Source: Ectopseudomonas composti (GTDB lineage: Bacteria; Pseudomonadota; Gammaproteobacteria; Pseudomonadales; Pseudomonadaceae). Taken from it: a stretch of 64,000 nt of DNA. Positions 11,947 to 20,503 of this stretch are shown one piece after another. The position numbers and the translations under genes were made by a program. The stretch is taken from contig NZ_LSSW01000015.1 of NCBI RefSeq assembly GCF_001567565.1, positions 24,350 to 88,349 on the forward strand. Reading direction: 5' to 3'. Below the pieces are notes generated by a model. It did not search any database and was not told the DNA's origin. It worked only from the letters and a program-made list of their open reading frames with translations. The stretch's first letter is position 1; each line of letters begins with the position of its first letter.

Positions 11947-13566
11947 ATGCGCGATTACTTCACCGCCGCCCGCGAGTTCGATTTCGAGGCGACCGTTGCC
12001 GATACCCTGGCCGGCCGGCTGGATGCCCTCAATGCCTGTGTGGAGTGCTGTGACCGGCATGTCGGCGCCGGCCGCACGGCGCTGATCTGGGAGGGGCGCA
12101 ATGGCGAGCGCGCCACCTGGACGTTCGAGCAGTTGCAGGCAGCCTCGGCGCGCTTCGCCAATCTGTTGGCCAGCCGGGGCATCGGCGCTGGTGATTGCGT
12201 GTCGGGCATCCTGCCGCGCACGCCGGAGCTGCTGATCACCATTCTCGGCACCTGGCGCGCCGGCGCCGTCTACCAGCCACTGTTCACCGCCTTCGGCCCC
12301 AAGGCCATCGAGCACCGGGTGCACACGGCCGGTTCCAAGCTGGTGGTCACCGATAGCCTCAATCGGGGCAAGCTCGACGAGGTGGAGCAGGCGCCGCCCA
12401 CGCTGGTGGTCGGCGAAGATTTCTGGGCTGAGCTGGAGCGTCAGGCGGATCGCTTCGAGCCGGTGATGCGCCGCGCTGACGATCCCTTTCTGCTGATGTT
12501 CACCTCGGGCACCACCGGCCTGGCCAAGCCCTTGCAGGTGCCGCTCAAAGCCATCCTCGCCTTCGTCAGCTACATGCGCGAGGCGGTGGATCTGCGCCCG
12601 GAGGATCGCTTCTGGAACCTGGCCGACCCCGGCTGGGCCTATGGCCTGTACTACGCCGTCACCGGCCCGTTGGCGCTGGGGCATGCCACCACCTTCTACG
12701 AGGGCGCGTTCAGCGTCGAGAGCACCTGCCGGGTGATCCGCGAATACGGCATCACCAACCTGGCGGGCTCGCCTACGGCCTTCCGTCTGCTGCTGGCCGC
12801 GCGTGACGAGGTGGAGACGACGATCAAGGGGCGGCTGCGTGTGGTGAGCAGTGCCGGCGAGCCGCTGACACCAGAGGTGATCCGCTGGTTTGCCGAGGGC
12901 CTGGGCTGCACCATCCACGACCATTACGGGCAGACCGAGCTGGGCATGGTGCTGTGCAATCACCATGCGCTGCAGCATCCGGTGCGCCTGGGCGCGGCCG
13001 GTTTCGCCATGCCCGGCCATCGCGTGGTGGTGCTGGACGAGCAGCAGCGCGAACTGCCGTCTGGCCAGCCCGGCATCCTCGCGCTGGACATGGCGCGCTC
13101 GCCGCTGTTCTGGTTCCCCGGCTATCGCGGCATGGCGACCAAAGCCTTCGTCGGCGACTACTACCTCAGTGGCGATACGGTGGAGCTCAACGACGACGGC
13201 AGTATCAGCTTCGTCGGTCGTGCCGACGACGTGATCACCACCAGCGGCTACCGCGTCGGCCCTTTTGATGTGGAGAGCGCGCTGATCGAACATCCCGCGG
13301 TGATCGAGGCGGCGGTGATCGGCAAGCCCGACCCGGAGCGTACCGAGCGGGTCAAGGCCTTCGTCGTGCTGCACGCTGGCCACGCAGCCGACGAGGCCCT
13401 GGCCGAGGCCCTGCAGCAGTACGTGCGCAAGCGCCTGTCGGCGCATGCCTACCCGCGCGAGATCGAGTTCGTCGACGAGCTGCCCAAGACCCCGAGCGGC
13501 AAGATCCAGCGTTTTCTCCTGCGCAACCAGGAAATCGCCAAGGCCCAGGCGGCCGCCAGTCACTGA
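11947..13566 (+). CDS. AMP-dependent acyl-CoA synthetase
   Basis: This 539-aa ANL-superfamily ligase activates a carboxylic acid as its CoA thioester via an acyl-adenylate. The P-loop [11 protein letters not shown] is near residue 190, the YGQTELG motif near residue 328, and the C-terminal lysine motif [12 protein letters not shown] near residue 520. It resembles the medium/short-chain acetyl-CoA-synthetase-like group (FadDx of P. putida is a likely counterpart). It is followed closely by an SDR dehydrogenase, a thiolase and an acyl-CoA dehydrogenase, so the substrate is probably a short or branched fatty acid that these enzymes then oxidise. Confidence 0.85.
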   Translation: MRDYFTAAREFDFEATVADTLAGRLDALNACVECCDRHVGAGRTALIWEGRNGERATWTFEQLQAASARFANLLASRGIGAGDCVSGILPRTPELLITILGTWRAGAVYQPLFTAFGPKAIEHRVHTAGSKLVVTDSLNRGKLDEVEQAPPTLVVGEDFWAELERQADRFEPVMRRADDPFLLMFTSGTTGLAKPLQVPLKAILAFVSYMREAVDLRPEDRFWNLADPGWAYGLYYAVTGPLALGHATTFYEGAFSVESTCRVIREYGITNLAGSPTAFRLLLAARDEVETTIKGRLRVVSSAGEPLTPEVIRWFAEGLGCTIHDHYGQTELGMVLCNHHALQHPVRLGAAGFAMPGHRVVVLDEQQRELPSGQPGILALDMARSPLFWFPGYRGMATKAFVGDYYLSGDTVELNDDGSISFVGRADDVITTSGYRVGPFDVESALIEHPAVIEAAVIGKPDPERTERVKAFVVLHAGHAADEALAEALQQYVRKRLSAHAYPREIEFVDELPKTPSGKIQRFLLRNQEIAKAQAAASH

Positions 13567-13583
13567 TTCGAGGAATCTTCATC

Positions 13584-14351
13584 ATGCAAATCGAACACGC
13601 CGTATTCCTGATCAGCGGCGGCGCCTCTGGTCTTGGGCTAGCCACGGCCCGTGAGCTGGTCGGGCAGGGTGGCCAGGTGCTGCTGCTGGATATCAACGAG
13701 CAGGCAGGCCTGCAGGCTCTCGCCGAGCTGGGCGCCAGTGCCCGCTTCGTGCGCGCCGACATCACCCGCGAAGAGGATGGTCACGCCGCCGTGGCGCAAG
13801 CGTTGGCAGCATTCGGCGCCCTGCACGGGCTGGTCAACTGCGCCGGTATCGCGCCGGCCGAGAAGGTGCTGGGGCGCAACGGTGCCCATGCTCTGGACAG
13901 TTTCCGGCGCACCGTCGAGGTCAACCTGATCGGCAGTTTCAACCTGCTGCGTCTGGCGGCCGAGCCCATGGCGCAGAACACACCGAACGCAGGCGGCGAA
14001 CGCGGGGTCATTATCAATACCGCCTCGGTGGCGGCGTTCGACGGGCAGATGGGGCAGGCCGCCTATGCTGCCTCCAAGGGCGGTGTCGCCGCGCTGACCC
14101 TGCCGGCGGCGCGAGATCTGGCGCGCTCCGGCATTCGGGTGATGTGCGTCGCGCCCGGTGTGTTCGAGACACCGATGATGGCCGGCATGCCGCAGGAGGT
14201 GCGCGATTCGCTGGCGGCCAACGTGCCGTTTCCGCCACGCCTGGGGCGACCCGATGAGTACGCGGCCCTGGTGCGGCATATCGTCGAGAACCCGATGCTC
14301 AATGGCGAGGTGATCCGCCTCGACGGCGCGCTGCGCATGGCGGCGAAATAG
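13584..14351 (+). CDS. SDR-family 3-hydroxyacyl-CoA dehydrogenase (HSD17B10-like)
   Basis: This 255-aa short-chain dehydrogenase has the NAD-binding [17 protein letters not shown] motif at the N terminus, NCAG near residue 90, and the catalytic Tyr-x-x-x-Lys in AAYAASKGG near residue 162. The C-terminal [34 protein letters not shown] is typical of type II 3-hydroxyacyl-CoA dehydrogenases, which act on 3-hydroxy-2-methylbutyryl-CoA and similar thioesters. It follows the synthetase by 17 bp, probably in one operon, and supplies the third oxidation step of a beta-oxidation cycle. Confidence 0.88.
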   Translation: MQIEHAVFLISGGASGLGLATARELVGQGGQVLLLDINEQAGLQALAELGASARFVRADITREEDGHAAVAQALAAFGALHGLVNCAGIAPAEKVLGRNGAHALDSFRRTVEVNLIGSFNLLRLAAEPMAQNTPNAGGERGVIINTASVAAFDGQMGQAAYAASKGGVAALTLPAARDLARSGIRVMCVAPGVFETPMMAGMPQEVRDSLAANVPFPPRLGRPDEYAALVRHIVENPMLNGEVIRLDGALRMAAK

Positions 14352-14365
14352 AACGTTTTAGCTTT

Positions 14366-14440
14366 TGTAGGAGCGGTTGGGCGGCATTCCGCTTTAGCCG
14401 CGAATCGCCTCGTCATGATCGCGGCTGAAGCCGCTCCTAC
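14366..14440. repeat. REP-like palindrome, family B
   Basis: An inverted repeat with outer arms TGTAGGAGCGG and CCGCTCCTAC and inner arms around TTTAGCCGCGA and TCGCGGCTGAA lies between the SDR gene and the thiolase gene. Confidence 0.75.
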
Positions 14441-14473
14441 GCTCATATACACCGGTGCACGCAGAGCAATCTT

Positions 14474-14494
14474 CCCGGATTGCATCCGGGCTAC
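14474..14494. repeat. Single REP-like unit, family A
   Basis: A lone copy of CCCGGATTGCATCCGGGCTAC lies just upstream of the thiolase ribosome-binding region, without a partner arm. Confidence 0.75.
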
Positions 14495-14513
14495 GAAATT
14501 GAAGGTGAAACTC

Positions 14514-15704
14514 ATGAACCAGCAACTCGATCCCGTCGTTATCGTCAGCGCAGTGCGCACGCCCATGGGCGGCTTTCTTGGCGATCTGTCCGGCCTTACG
14601 GCGGCCGAGCTGGGCGCAGCGGCGATCCGTTCGACCCTGGAGCGTGCCGGGCTCGCGGCCGAGTCGGTAGACACGGTACTGATGGGCTGCGTGCTGCAGG
14701 CTGGCCAGGGCCAGGCACCGGCGCGCCAGGCGGCATTGGCTGCCGGGCTGAGTCAGGCGGTGCAGTGCACCACGCTGAACAAGATGTGTGGCTCGGGCAT
14801 GCAGGCGCTGATGCTGGGCCATGACCAGTTGCTGGCCGGCAGCAGCGAGTTGCTGGTGGCCGGCGGTATGGAGAGCATGTCCAATGCGCCGTACCTCTTG
14901 GCTCGTGCCCGCAGCGGCTATCGCATGGGCCATGGCCAGGTGCTCGATCACATGTTCCTCGACGGTCTGGAAGACGCCTACGAGCGTGGCCGGTTGATGG
15001 GCACCTTCGCCGAGGATTGCGCGCAGCAGTATCGTTTCAGTCGCGAGGAGCAGGACGCCTATGCGCTGGAATCACTGCGGCGCGCCCAGCAGGCGATAAC
15101 GGAAGGCCGGTTCGCCAGCGAGATCGTTGCCGTGGCGGCGCCACAGGGGCGTGAGCGGCGCCAGGTCGATACTGATGAACAGCCGCCCAAGGCGCGGCCG
15201 GACAAGATCCCCGGTCTGAAGCCGGCGTTTCGCGAGGGCGGCACGGTGACGGCGGCCAATGCCAGTTCGATCTCCGATGGCGCCGCCGCGTTGCTGCTCA
15301 TGCGCCTGTCCGAGGCGCAGGAACGAGGCCTCGCGCCGCTGGCGCGAATCCTCGGCCATGCTGGGCATGCCCAGGCGCCGAATCTGTTCACCACGGCCCC
15401 GGTGGCGGCGATTCGGCGTCTGCTGGCGCGTATCGAGTGGCAGCAGGAGTCGGTCGATCTGTTCGAGATCAACGAGGCCTTCGCCGTGGTGCCGATGGTG
15501 GCCATGCGCGAGCTGGGCATCGACCACGGCAAACTCAACGTAAACGGTGGCGCCTGTGCCCTGGGCCATCCCATCGGCGCGTCCGGCGCGCGCATCCTGG
15601 TGACCCTGCTGGCGGCACTGCAGCAGCGCGGTCTCAAGCGTGGCGTGGCCTCCGTGTGCATCGGTGGCGGCGAGGCCACGGCCGTGGCCATCGAGTTGTA
15701 TTGA
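14514..15704 (+). CDS. Acetyl-CoA acyltransferase (thiolase)
   Basis: This 396-aa thiolase cleaves a 3-ketoacyl-CoA with CoA. The N-terminal nucleophile cysteine is in TTLNKMCGSGMQAL near residue 89, and the C-terminal catalytic His and Cys are in NVNGGACALGHPIGASGAR (near 350) and ASVCIGGGEATAV (near 380). A longer frame upstream is excluded because its extra residues come from REP-like sequence; the start at MNQQLDPVVIVSAVRTPMGGF matches the family. It sits in the same block as an acyl-CoA synthetase, SDR dehydrogenase and acyl-CoA dehydrogenase, like FadAx of P. putida. Confidence 0.9.
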   Translation: MNQQLDPVVIVSAVRTPMGGFLGDLSGLTAAELGAAAIRSTLERAGLAAESVDTVLMGCVLQAGQGQAPARQAALAAGLSQAVQCTTLNKMCGSGMQALMLGHDQLLAGSSELLVAGGMESMSNAPYLLARARSGYRMGHGQVLDHMFLDGLEDAYERGRLMGTFAEDCAQQYRFSREEQDAYALESLRRAQQAITEGRFASEIVAVAAPQGRERRQVDTDEQPPKARPDKIPGLKPAFREGGTVTAANASSISDGAAALLLMRLSEAQERGLAPLARILGHAGHAQAPNLFTTAPVAAIRRLLARIEWQQESVDLFEINEAFAVVPMVAMRELGIDHGKLNVNGGACALGHPIGASGARILVTLLAALQQRGLKRGVASVCIGGGEATAVAIELY

Positions 15705-15720
15705 CGCAGCGCAAATGACG

Positions 15721-15768
15721 TGTGGGAGGGGCTTAAGCCGCGACAGTCGCCGCTGAAGCGCCTCCCAC
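15721..15768. repeat. REP-like palindrome, family B
   Basis: An inverted repeat with outer arms GTGGGAGGGGCTTAAGCCGCG and CGCTGAAGCGCCTCCCAC lies between the thiolase and the acyl-CoA dehydrogenase genes. Confidence 0.75.
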
Positions 15769-15800
15769 GGATTGATCGAACCGCATCACCGGAGCCAGCC

Positions 15801-16928
15801 ATGCTGCCCACAGAAGAAGAAATCCTCATCCGTGACATGGCCCGCCAGTTCGCCCAGGAGCGGCTGAAACCCTTCGCCGCCGACTGGGATCGCGAGCATC
15901 GTTTCCCGGCCGAGGCGATCGCCGAGATGGGCCAGCTGGGCTTTATGGGCATGCTGGTGCCCGAGCAGTGGGGCGGCGCCGAGACCGGTCACCTGGCGTA
16001 CGCCATGGCGTTGGAGGAGATCGCCGCTGGTGATGGCGCCTGTTCCACCATCATGAGCGTGCATAACTCGGTGGGCTGCATGCCGATCCTGAAGTACGGC
16101 AGCGAGGCGCAGAAACAGCACTTTCTCCGTCCGCTGGCCGAGGGCAGCATGCTTGGCGCCTTCGCCCTGACCGAGCCGCAGGCCGGCTCCGATGCCAGCG
16201 ACTTGCGCACCCGAGCCCGGCGCGACGGCGACCACTATGTGCTCGATGGTGCCAAGCAGTTCATCACTTCCGGTAGCCATGCCGGCATGGTCATCGTCTT
16301 CGCCGTCAGCGACCCGCAGGCGGGCAAGAAGGGCATCAGCGCTTTTATCGTGCCCACCGATACCCCCGGATTCTCGGTGGTGCGCGTGGAGGACAAGCTC
16401 GGCCAGCATGCCTCCGACACCTGCCAGATCCAGCTCGACGGCGTGCGTATCCCGGCTGAGCTGCGTCTGGGCGAGGAGGGCGAGGGCTATCGCATCGCCC
16501 TGGCCAATCTGGAAGGTGGACGCATCGGTATCGCCGCGCAGTCTGTGGGTATGGCGCGGGCCGCGCTCGATGCGGCGCGTGATTACGCCCATGAGCGAGT
16601 GACGTTCGGCAAGCCGATCATCGAACACCAGGCGGTGGCCTTCCGCCTGGCCGATATGGCGACGCAGATCGCCGTGGCGCGGCAGATGGTGCATCACGCC
16701 GCCAGCCTGCGTGAAGCCGGCCAGCCGTGCCTGACCGAGGCCTCGATGGCCAAACTGTTCGCCTCGGAGATGGCCGAACGGGTGTGTTCTGCGGCGATCC
16801 AGACCCTGGGCGGCTACGGCTACCTCAAGGACTTTCCGGTCGAGCGCATCTACCGCGACGTGCGCGTATGCCAGATCTACGAAGGCACCAGCGACGTGCA
16901 GCGCATGGTGATTGCGCGCAGTCTGTAA
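15801..16928 (+). CDS. Short/branched-chain acyl-CoA dehydrogenase
   Basis: This 375-aa FAD enzyme introduces the 2,3-double bond into acyl-CoA. It has the family motifs [12 protein letters not shown] and FITSGSHAG and, unlike LiuA, carries the catalytic glutamate in the C-terminal motif [18 protein letters not shown] near residue 362, as in butyryl- and 2-methylbutyryl-type enzymes. The start at [17 protein letters not shown] is preferred; the longer frame begins in a REP-like repeat. It is the last gene of the acyl-CoA block. No enoyl-CoA hydratase gene accompanies it, so that step must be supplied from elsewhere. Confidence 0.9.
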   Translation: MLPTEEEILIRDMARQFAQERLKPFAADWDREHRFPAEAIAEMGQLGFMGMLVPEQWGGAETGHLAYAMALEEIAAGDGACSTIMSVHNSVGCMPILKYGSEAQKQHFLRPLAEGSMLGAFALTEPQAGSDASDLRTRARRDGDHYVLDGAKQFITSGSHAGMVIVFAVSDPQAGKKGISAFIVPTDTPGFSVVRVEDKLGQHASDTCQIQLDGVRIPAELRLGEEGEGYRIALANLEGGRIGIAAQSVGMARAALDAARDYAHERVTFGKPIIEHQAVAFRLADMATQIAVARQMVHHAASLREAGQPCLTEASMAKLFASEMAERVCSAAIQTLGGYGYLKDFPVERIYRDVRVCQIYEGTSDVQRMVIARSL

Positions 16929-16991
16929 GGGCGTGCAACCGTAGGGTGCAGCGTGCGCACCCGAGCTGGCACCATCATCGGAGGGGAGTCA

Positions 16992-17032
16992 GCCCTCTCC
17001 CCCAGCCCCTCTCCCACAAGTGGGAGAGGGGA
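16992..17032. repeat. Inverted CCCTCTCCC/GGGAGAGGG repeat
   Basis: A short palindromic repeat (CCCTCTCCC motifs, then CTCCCACAAGTGGGAGAGGG) lies between the convergent acyl-CoA dehydrogenase and TonB receptor genes, and the partial family C unit GTAGGGTGCAGCGTGCGCACC is just upstream at 16942. The hairpin has no T-tract but may still serve as a transcript end for both genes. Confidence 0.6.
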
Positions 17033-17050
17033 GCTCGTTCGTTGTCAGCT

Positions 17051-19135
17051 TTAATCGAACTGGTACTGCACACCCGCGCCGACGTACCAGGCGCGCTCCG
17101 GGCCGGGTTCGTAATAGCGGCCGTTGCCATCGCCGACGATCACCGAGCCGATGTACTGGCGATCCAGCAAGTTGTCGATACGCAGCACCTGGTTGAAGGT
17201 CAGCGCGCCGGCCTTCTGTTCGAAGCGCGCCTGCCAGTTGAACAGCGCGTAGCTGGGCGCCGCCTTGGCGGTGTTGCTGTCCTCGACGTAGAGCTTGCTG
17301 CGATAGAGGCCTTCGACGCTGCTGCTGAACCATTCCAGCGGTTGCCAGGCCAGCTCACCATAGAGCGTGCGCGCGGGAATGCCCGGCAGGTGGTTGCCCG
17401 ACTCGATCAGCCGGCCGTTGCTGGTGAAGTCCTGGCTGTAGACGGCATCGATCTGGGTGTAGGCGAGATTGGCGCGCAGGGTTTCGCTCAGTCGGCTTTC
17501 CAGGGCCAGCTCGACGCCGCGACGGCGGGTCTGGGCGGCATTCTGGAAGCGTGAGCGACCGCCACTGGCTGATTCGACCACCAGTTCGTCGTCGGTATCG
17601 ATCTGAAACAGCGCCAGTTGCAGGCTGCTCGTCTCGCCCAGACGCGCCTTGAGGCCAACTTCGAACTGCTCGCTGGTGGCCGGCTTGAGGTCGAAGCCGA
17701 AGCTGTTGTCGGCGCCCGAATAGGACAACTCGTTAAGCGTCGGCGTCTCCACACCCTTGCCCCAGCTGGCGTAGACATTCAGGTCTGGCGACAAGGCGTA
17801 GCTGGCGCCCAGGGTTGGCGTCAGCTCGCGGTAGGTGACCGAGCCGCTGTCATCGCCATTGCTCAGGAAGCGGTCGTCCACCTCGAATTCCACCTGGTTG
17901 TGGCGCAGGCCGGCCTGCAGGTCGAGCTTGGCCAACTGCCAGGCAGCCTGGACATAGGGCGACAAGCTGGTGACCTCGTTACGCTCGTCACGGCGCAGGT
18001 TGCCTTTCACGCCCAGGGTGCTGCCGACGAAGTTCTCATAGCTCTGGCGATCGTCGCGTGAATGGTCGTAATCCAGGCCGGTGGTGACGGTCAGCAGGCT
18101 GCTGCCGAGGTCGAACGACTGGATCCAGCGGTTGCCGATACCGTGAAAGCGACGTTCAAAATCGATCACGCCGCCGGACTGAGAGGCCGGTGTCTGTACG
18201 GCCACGGGAATCGACTGGTACTGAATCACCCGTCGTGTACCGCTGTAGACAGTGCTCTGCCAGGTGCCGGCAGCGAAGCTGCGCTCGTAGTTAAGGGCGA
18301 ACTGGCGATGGTCGACGGTCTTGCGCGTGTTGAACAGCAGCGCGCTTGGGGCGGCGGCGCGGCGGTTGTTCTGTACCTGCGCCCAGGTCAGACCCTGCGG
18401 ATCCTGGGTGTCATTCTGATCCAGTTCGCTGACGCTCAGGCTGAGCTTGCTCGCGTCATCCGGGTACAGGGTCAGCTTGGCGAAGGTCTTGTCGAGGATG
18501 GCGCCGCTGTGGTCGCGGTAGCCATCGGTCTCGAAGTGCGAGCGATTGATGATGAAGCCGGCCTTGTCGTTGCCGCCCTCGGCGGCGACGCGGGTACGGC
18601 TGGTGCCGTAGGCAGCCTGAGAGGTGTCGACGGAGACCTTGGGCGGGCCTTCGCCATCGCGTGAAAACAGCTGGATGACGCCGCCAGAGTTGCTGCCGTA
18701 GACGCTGGCGAAGGGGCCGCGTAGCACCTCTATGCGCTCCAGGGTATCGAGATCGAAGGTCGCCGCCTGGCCCTGACCGTCGGGGTTGGACAGCGGCACG
18801 CCGTCGGCCAATAGCTTGATGCCGCGAATGCCGAATGCCGAGCGTGCGCCAAAGCCGCGCGAGGAAATCTGTAGGTCCTGCGCATAGTTCTGGCGGTTCT
18901 GCGCCACCACCCCCGGCGCGCTGCCAAGGGCTTCGGACAGGTTGACGCCTGGTTTGCCCAGCGTCGCCTGCTCGGCATCGATGCGGTTGACGGAGAAGGG
19001 CAACTGCCAGCCGCTGGCTTGGTAGCGGCTGCCGGTGACTACCAGCGGATCGGCCTGGTACGCGGTGGTTTCGGCCTGCGCAGCCAGCGGCAGCAACAGC
19101 GTGGGCAGCCAGGCGCAGCGTTTCAGCCGGTGCAT
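17051..19135 (-). CDS. pqqU: TonB-dependent outer-membrane receptor, YncD/PqqU type
   Basis: This 694-aa receptor has a signal peptide (cleavage after AQA), a plug domain (about residues 30-150) with QNRQNYAQDLQISSRGFGAR and GPFASVYGSNSGGV, and a 22-strand barrel ending in the required terminal aromatic (QYQFD). Many segments match what I remember of E. coli YncD, recently named PqqU for uptake of pyrroloquinoline quinone: QYQSIP, SGGVIDFERR, YENFVG, LRRDERN, GDDSGS, ETPTLNELSYSG, DSNTAKA and GSVIVGDGNGRYYEPGP. It is divergent from the gluconokinase/TRAP block, which suggests use of PQQ for periplasmic glucose oxidation. The ligand is inferred; an iron-siderophore role is less likely. Confidence 0.75.
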   Translation of the reverse strand: MHRLKRCAWLPTLLLPLAAQAETTAYQADPLVVTGSRYQASGWQLPFSVNRIDAEQATLGKPGVNLSEALGSAPGVVAQNRQNYAQDLQISSRGFGARSAFGIRGIKLLADGVPLSNPDGQGQAATFDLDTLERIEVLRGPFASVYGSNSGGVIQLFSRDGEGPPKVSVDTSQAAYGTSRTRVAAEGGNDKAGFIINRSHFETDGYRDHSGAILDKTFAKLTLYPDDASKLSLSVSELDQNDTQDPQGLTWAQVQNNRRAAAPSALLFNTRKTVDHRQFALNYERSFAAGTWQSTVYSGTRRVIQYQSIPVAVQTPASQSGGVIDFERRFHGIGNRWIQSFDLGSSLLTVTTGLDYDHSRDDRQSYENFVGSTLGVKGNLRRDERNEVTSLSPYVQAAWQLAKLDLQAGLRHNQVEFEVDDRFLSNGDDSGSVTYRELTPTLGASYALSPDLNVYASWGKGVETPTLNELSYSGADNSFGFDLKPATSEQFEVGLKARLGETSSLQLALFQIDTDDELVVESASGGRSRFQNAAQTRRRGVELALESRLSETLRANLAYTQIDAVYSQDFTSNGRLIESGNHLPGIPARTLYGELAWQPLEWFSSSVEGLYRSKLYVEDSNTAKAAPSYALFNWQARFEQKAGALTFNQVLRIDNLLDRQYIGSVIVGDGNGRYYEPGPERAWYVGAGVQYQFD

Positions 19136-19267
19136 TGGCGAAATGTCTCCTTCTTTGCAGGTAGGCGATCTTGAGCGTGTCCGCCGGCTGCGGGCCAGCG
19201 CTGTGTGTTGCTGATCAGAGGAAATGCTCTACGAAATGTTGCCATGGGAGGGTTGTCGAACGTTTTG

Positions 19268-19279
19268 GATAGCGCTAAC
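19268..19279. promoter_or_regulatory. Putative LacI-family operator 1 (GATAGCGCTAAC)
   Basis: A near-palindrome with core TAGCGCTA and central CG, as is usual for LacI/GntR-like repressors, lies in the gap between the divergent TonB receptor and kinase-permease genes. The same 12 bases recur at 19912-19923. The LacI-family regulator at 23032 is the likely ligand-responsive partner. Confidence 0.55.
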
Positions 19280-19332
19280 ATTCGGCTCAAACAATGAGCG
19301 GCACCACCTCGGATGGTGCCCATGGAGTTCCC

Positions 19333-20454
19333 ATGCAACAGCAGCCTTCCGCATTGCCGGCCCGTACCACGCTCGTGGTCATGGGCGTCAGTGGCTCCGG
19401 CAAGAGCGAGATCAGCCAGGCGGTCGCCACCGCCCTCGGCTGGCGTCATATCGAAGCCGATCATTTCCATCCTTCCGAAAATGTAGAACGCATGCGTGCG
19501 GGTATCGCGCTGAGCGACGAAGACCGTCGTCACTGGCTGGATGCGCTGTGCGAGCAGATGCTGGCGGCGCAGGCGGCCGGTGAATGCTTCGTGCTGGCCT
19601 GCTCGGCGCTCAAACGTGCCTATCGCGAGCGTTTGCGCCAGGCGATTCCGGGGCTGCAGTTCGTGCACCTGGACATCGCGCACGCCACCGCTGTAAAGCG
19701 CGTGGGTGCTCGGCCGGGACATTTCATGCCGATTTCGCTGGTCGACAGCCAGTTCTCTACCCTCGAGAGTCCGGCGGGCGAGCCGCATGTGTTGGTCGTC
19801 GATGCGCAGCAGCCGGTTGATGTCCTGCTATCCGATATCCAGGCCTGGGTTCGTCGTAATGCCGTGGAGGCGGCCTCGAGCGAAGCGCAGGATGCTCTCG
19901 ATGGTGAAATTGATAGCGCTAACCAAGACGTGCAGCTGGGCGCCGAGCCGATCTACGAAGGGCGTATCGCACGCGGTTTCGACCGCCTGACCGATGGCCT
20001 GATGGCGCTGCTGATGACCTTCATGGTGGTGGCGGTGTTCACCAACGTGGTGCTGCGCTATGCATTCGGCACGGGGTGGCCCGGCGCAGAAGAGCTGTCA
20101 CGCCTGGCCTTCGTCTGGCTGATCTTCGTTGGAGTGGCCTCCGGCATGCGTCGGGGCGAGTTGATGACCTTTCGCATGATTCGCGACCGTTTCCCGCAGC
20201 TGGTGCAACGGCTGGTGGATTCGCTGAGCTGGATCCTGGTCGCCGGGGCCAGTCTGCTCTCGGCCTGGGGGGCCTGGAACCAGGTGCAGTTCGGTTGGGG
20301 CAACGTCAGTACGGTGGTCGGTTATCCGGTCGTACTGGCCATGCTGCCAGTGCTGGTGAGCATGCTGGTGCTGGCGATTCTCGCCGTGGTGCAACTGGTC
20401 AAGCTCTGGCGCCACGCACCGCAGAGCGGGCTGACCGAGGCGCACATCGAATGA
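19333..20454 (+). CDS. Fusion of gluconokinase with TRAP transporter small permease (GntK-DctQ)
   Basis: This 373-aa protein joins two functions in one frame. Residues about 11-175 form a gluconokinase of the thermoresistant GntK type: Walker A GVSGSGKS near 18-25, EADHFHP, then CSALKRAYRERLR and the VGARPGHFMPISLVDSQF lid region; it phosphorylates gluconate to 6-phosphogluconate. After a linker of about 40 residues, residues 215-373 form a DctQ-type small TRAP subunit with four membrane segments (first near LMALLMTFMVVAVFTNVVLRYAFG). A GGAG box precedes the ATG at 19333; a start 13 codons upstream has no such box. The kinase would face the cytoplasm, so uptake and phosphorylation may be linked. 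No stop or frame break separates the halves. Confidence 0.88.
   Translation: MQQQPSALPARTTLVVMGVSGSGKSEISQAVATALGWRHIEADHFHPSENVERMRAGIALSDEDRRHWLDALCEQMLAAQAAGECFVLACSALKRAYRERLRQAIPGLQFVHLDIAHATAVKRVGARPGHFMPISLVDSQFSTLESPAGEPHVLVVDAQQPVDVLLSDIQAWVRRNAVEAASSEAQDALDGEIDSANQDVQLGAEPIYEGRIARGFDRLTDGLMALLMTFMVVAVFTNVVLRYAFGTGWPGAEELSRLAFVWLIFVGVASGMRRGELMTFRMIRDRFPQLVQRLVDSLSWILVAGASLLSAWGAWNQVQFGWGNVSTVVGYPVVLAMLPVLVSMLVLAILAVVQLVKLWRHAPQSGLTEAHIE
19912..19923. promoter_or_regulatory. Second operator-like GATAGCGCTAAC inside the fusion linker
   Basis: The 12 bases of the upstream operator recur exactly here, in the linker between the kinase and DctQ parts, where they encode the residues DSAN after an Ile. 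It may be a relic of the promoter of a once separate TRAP operon, or an intragenic operator that allows DNA looping with the site at 19268. Confidence 0.5.
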
Positions 20455-20503
20455 TGCCGACCCCATTGCAACAAGACGGGCACTGCCCATCGAGGACCTG
20501 CCG

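Noticed and set aside
11905..13563. 552-aa open frame opposite the acyl-CoA synthetase
   Set aside because: It mirrors the synthetase gene, is rich in His/Gln/Gly repeats typical of shadow frames, and has no known motif.
16992..17032. CTCTCCC repeats as a possible CRISPR or tandem array
   Set aside because: Only one inverted unit is present, with no spaced direct repeats and no cas genes.
19294..19332. Longer start for the GntK-DctQ protein (ATG at 19294)
   Set aside because: No Shine-Dalgarno before it, while GGAG precedes the ATG at 19333 and the 13 extra residues are not kinase-like.
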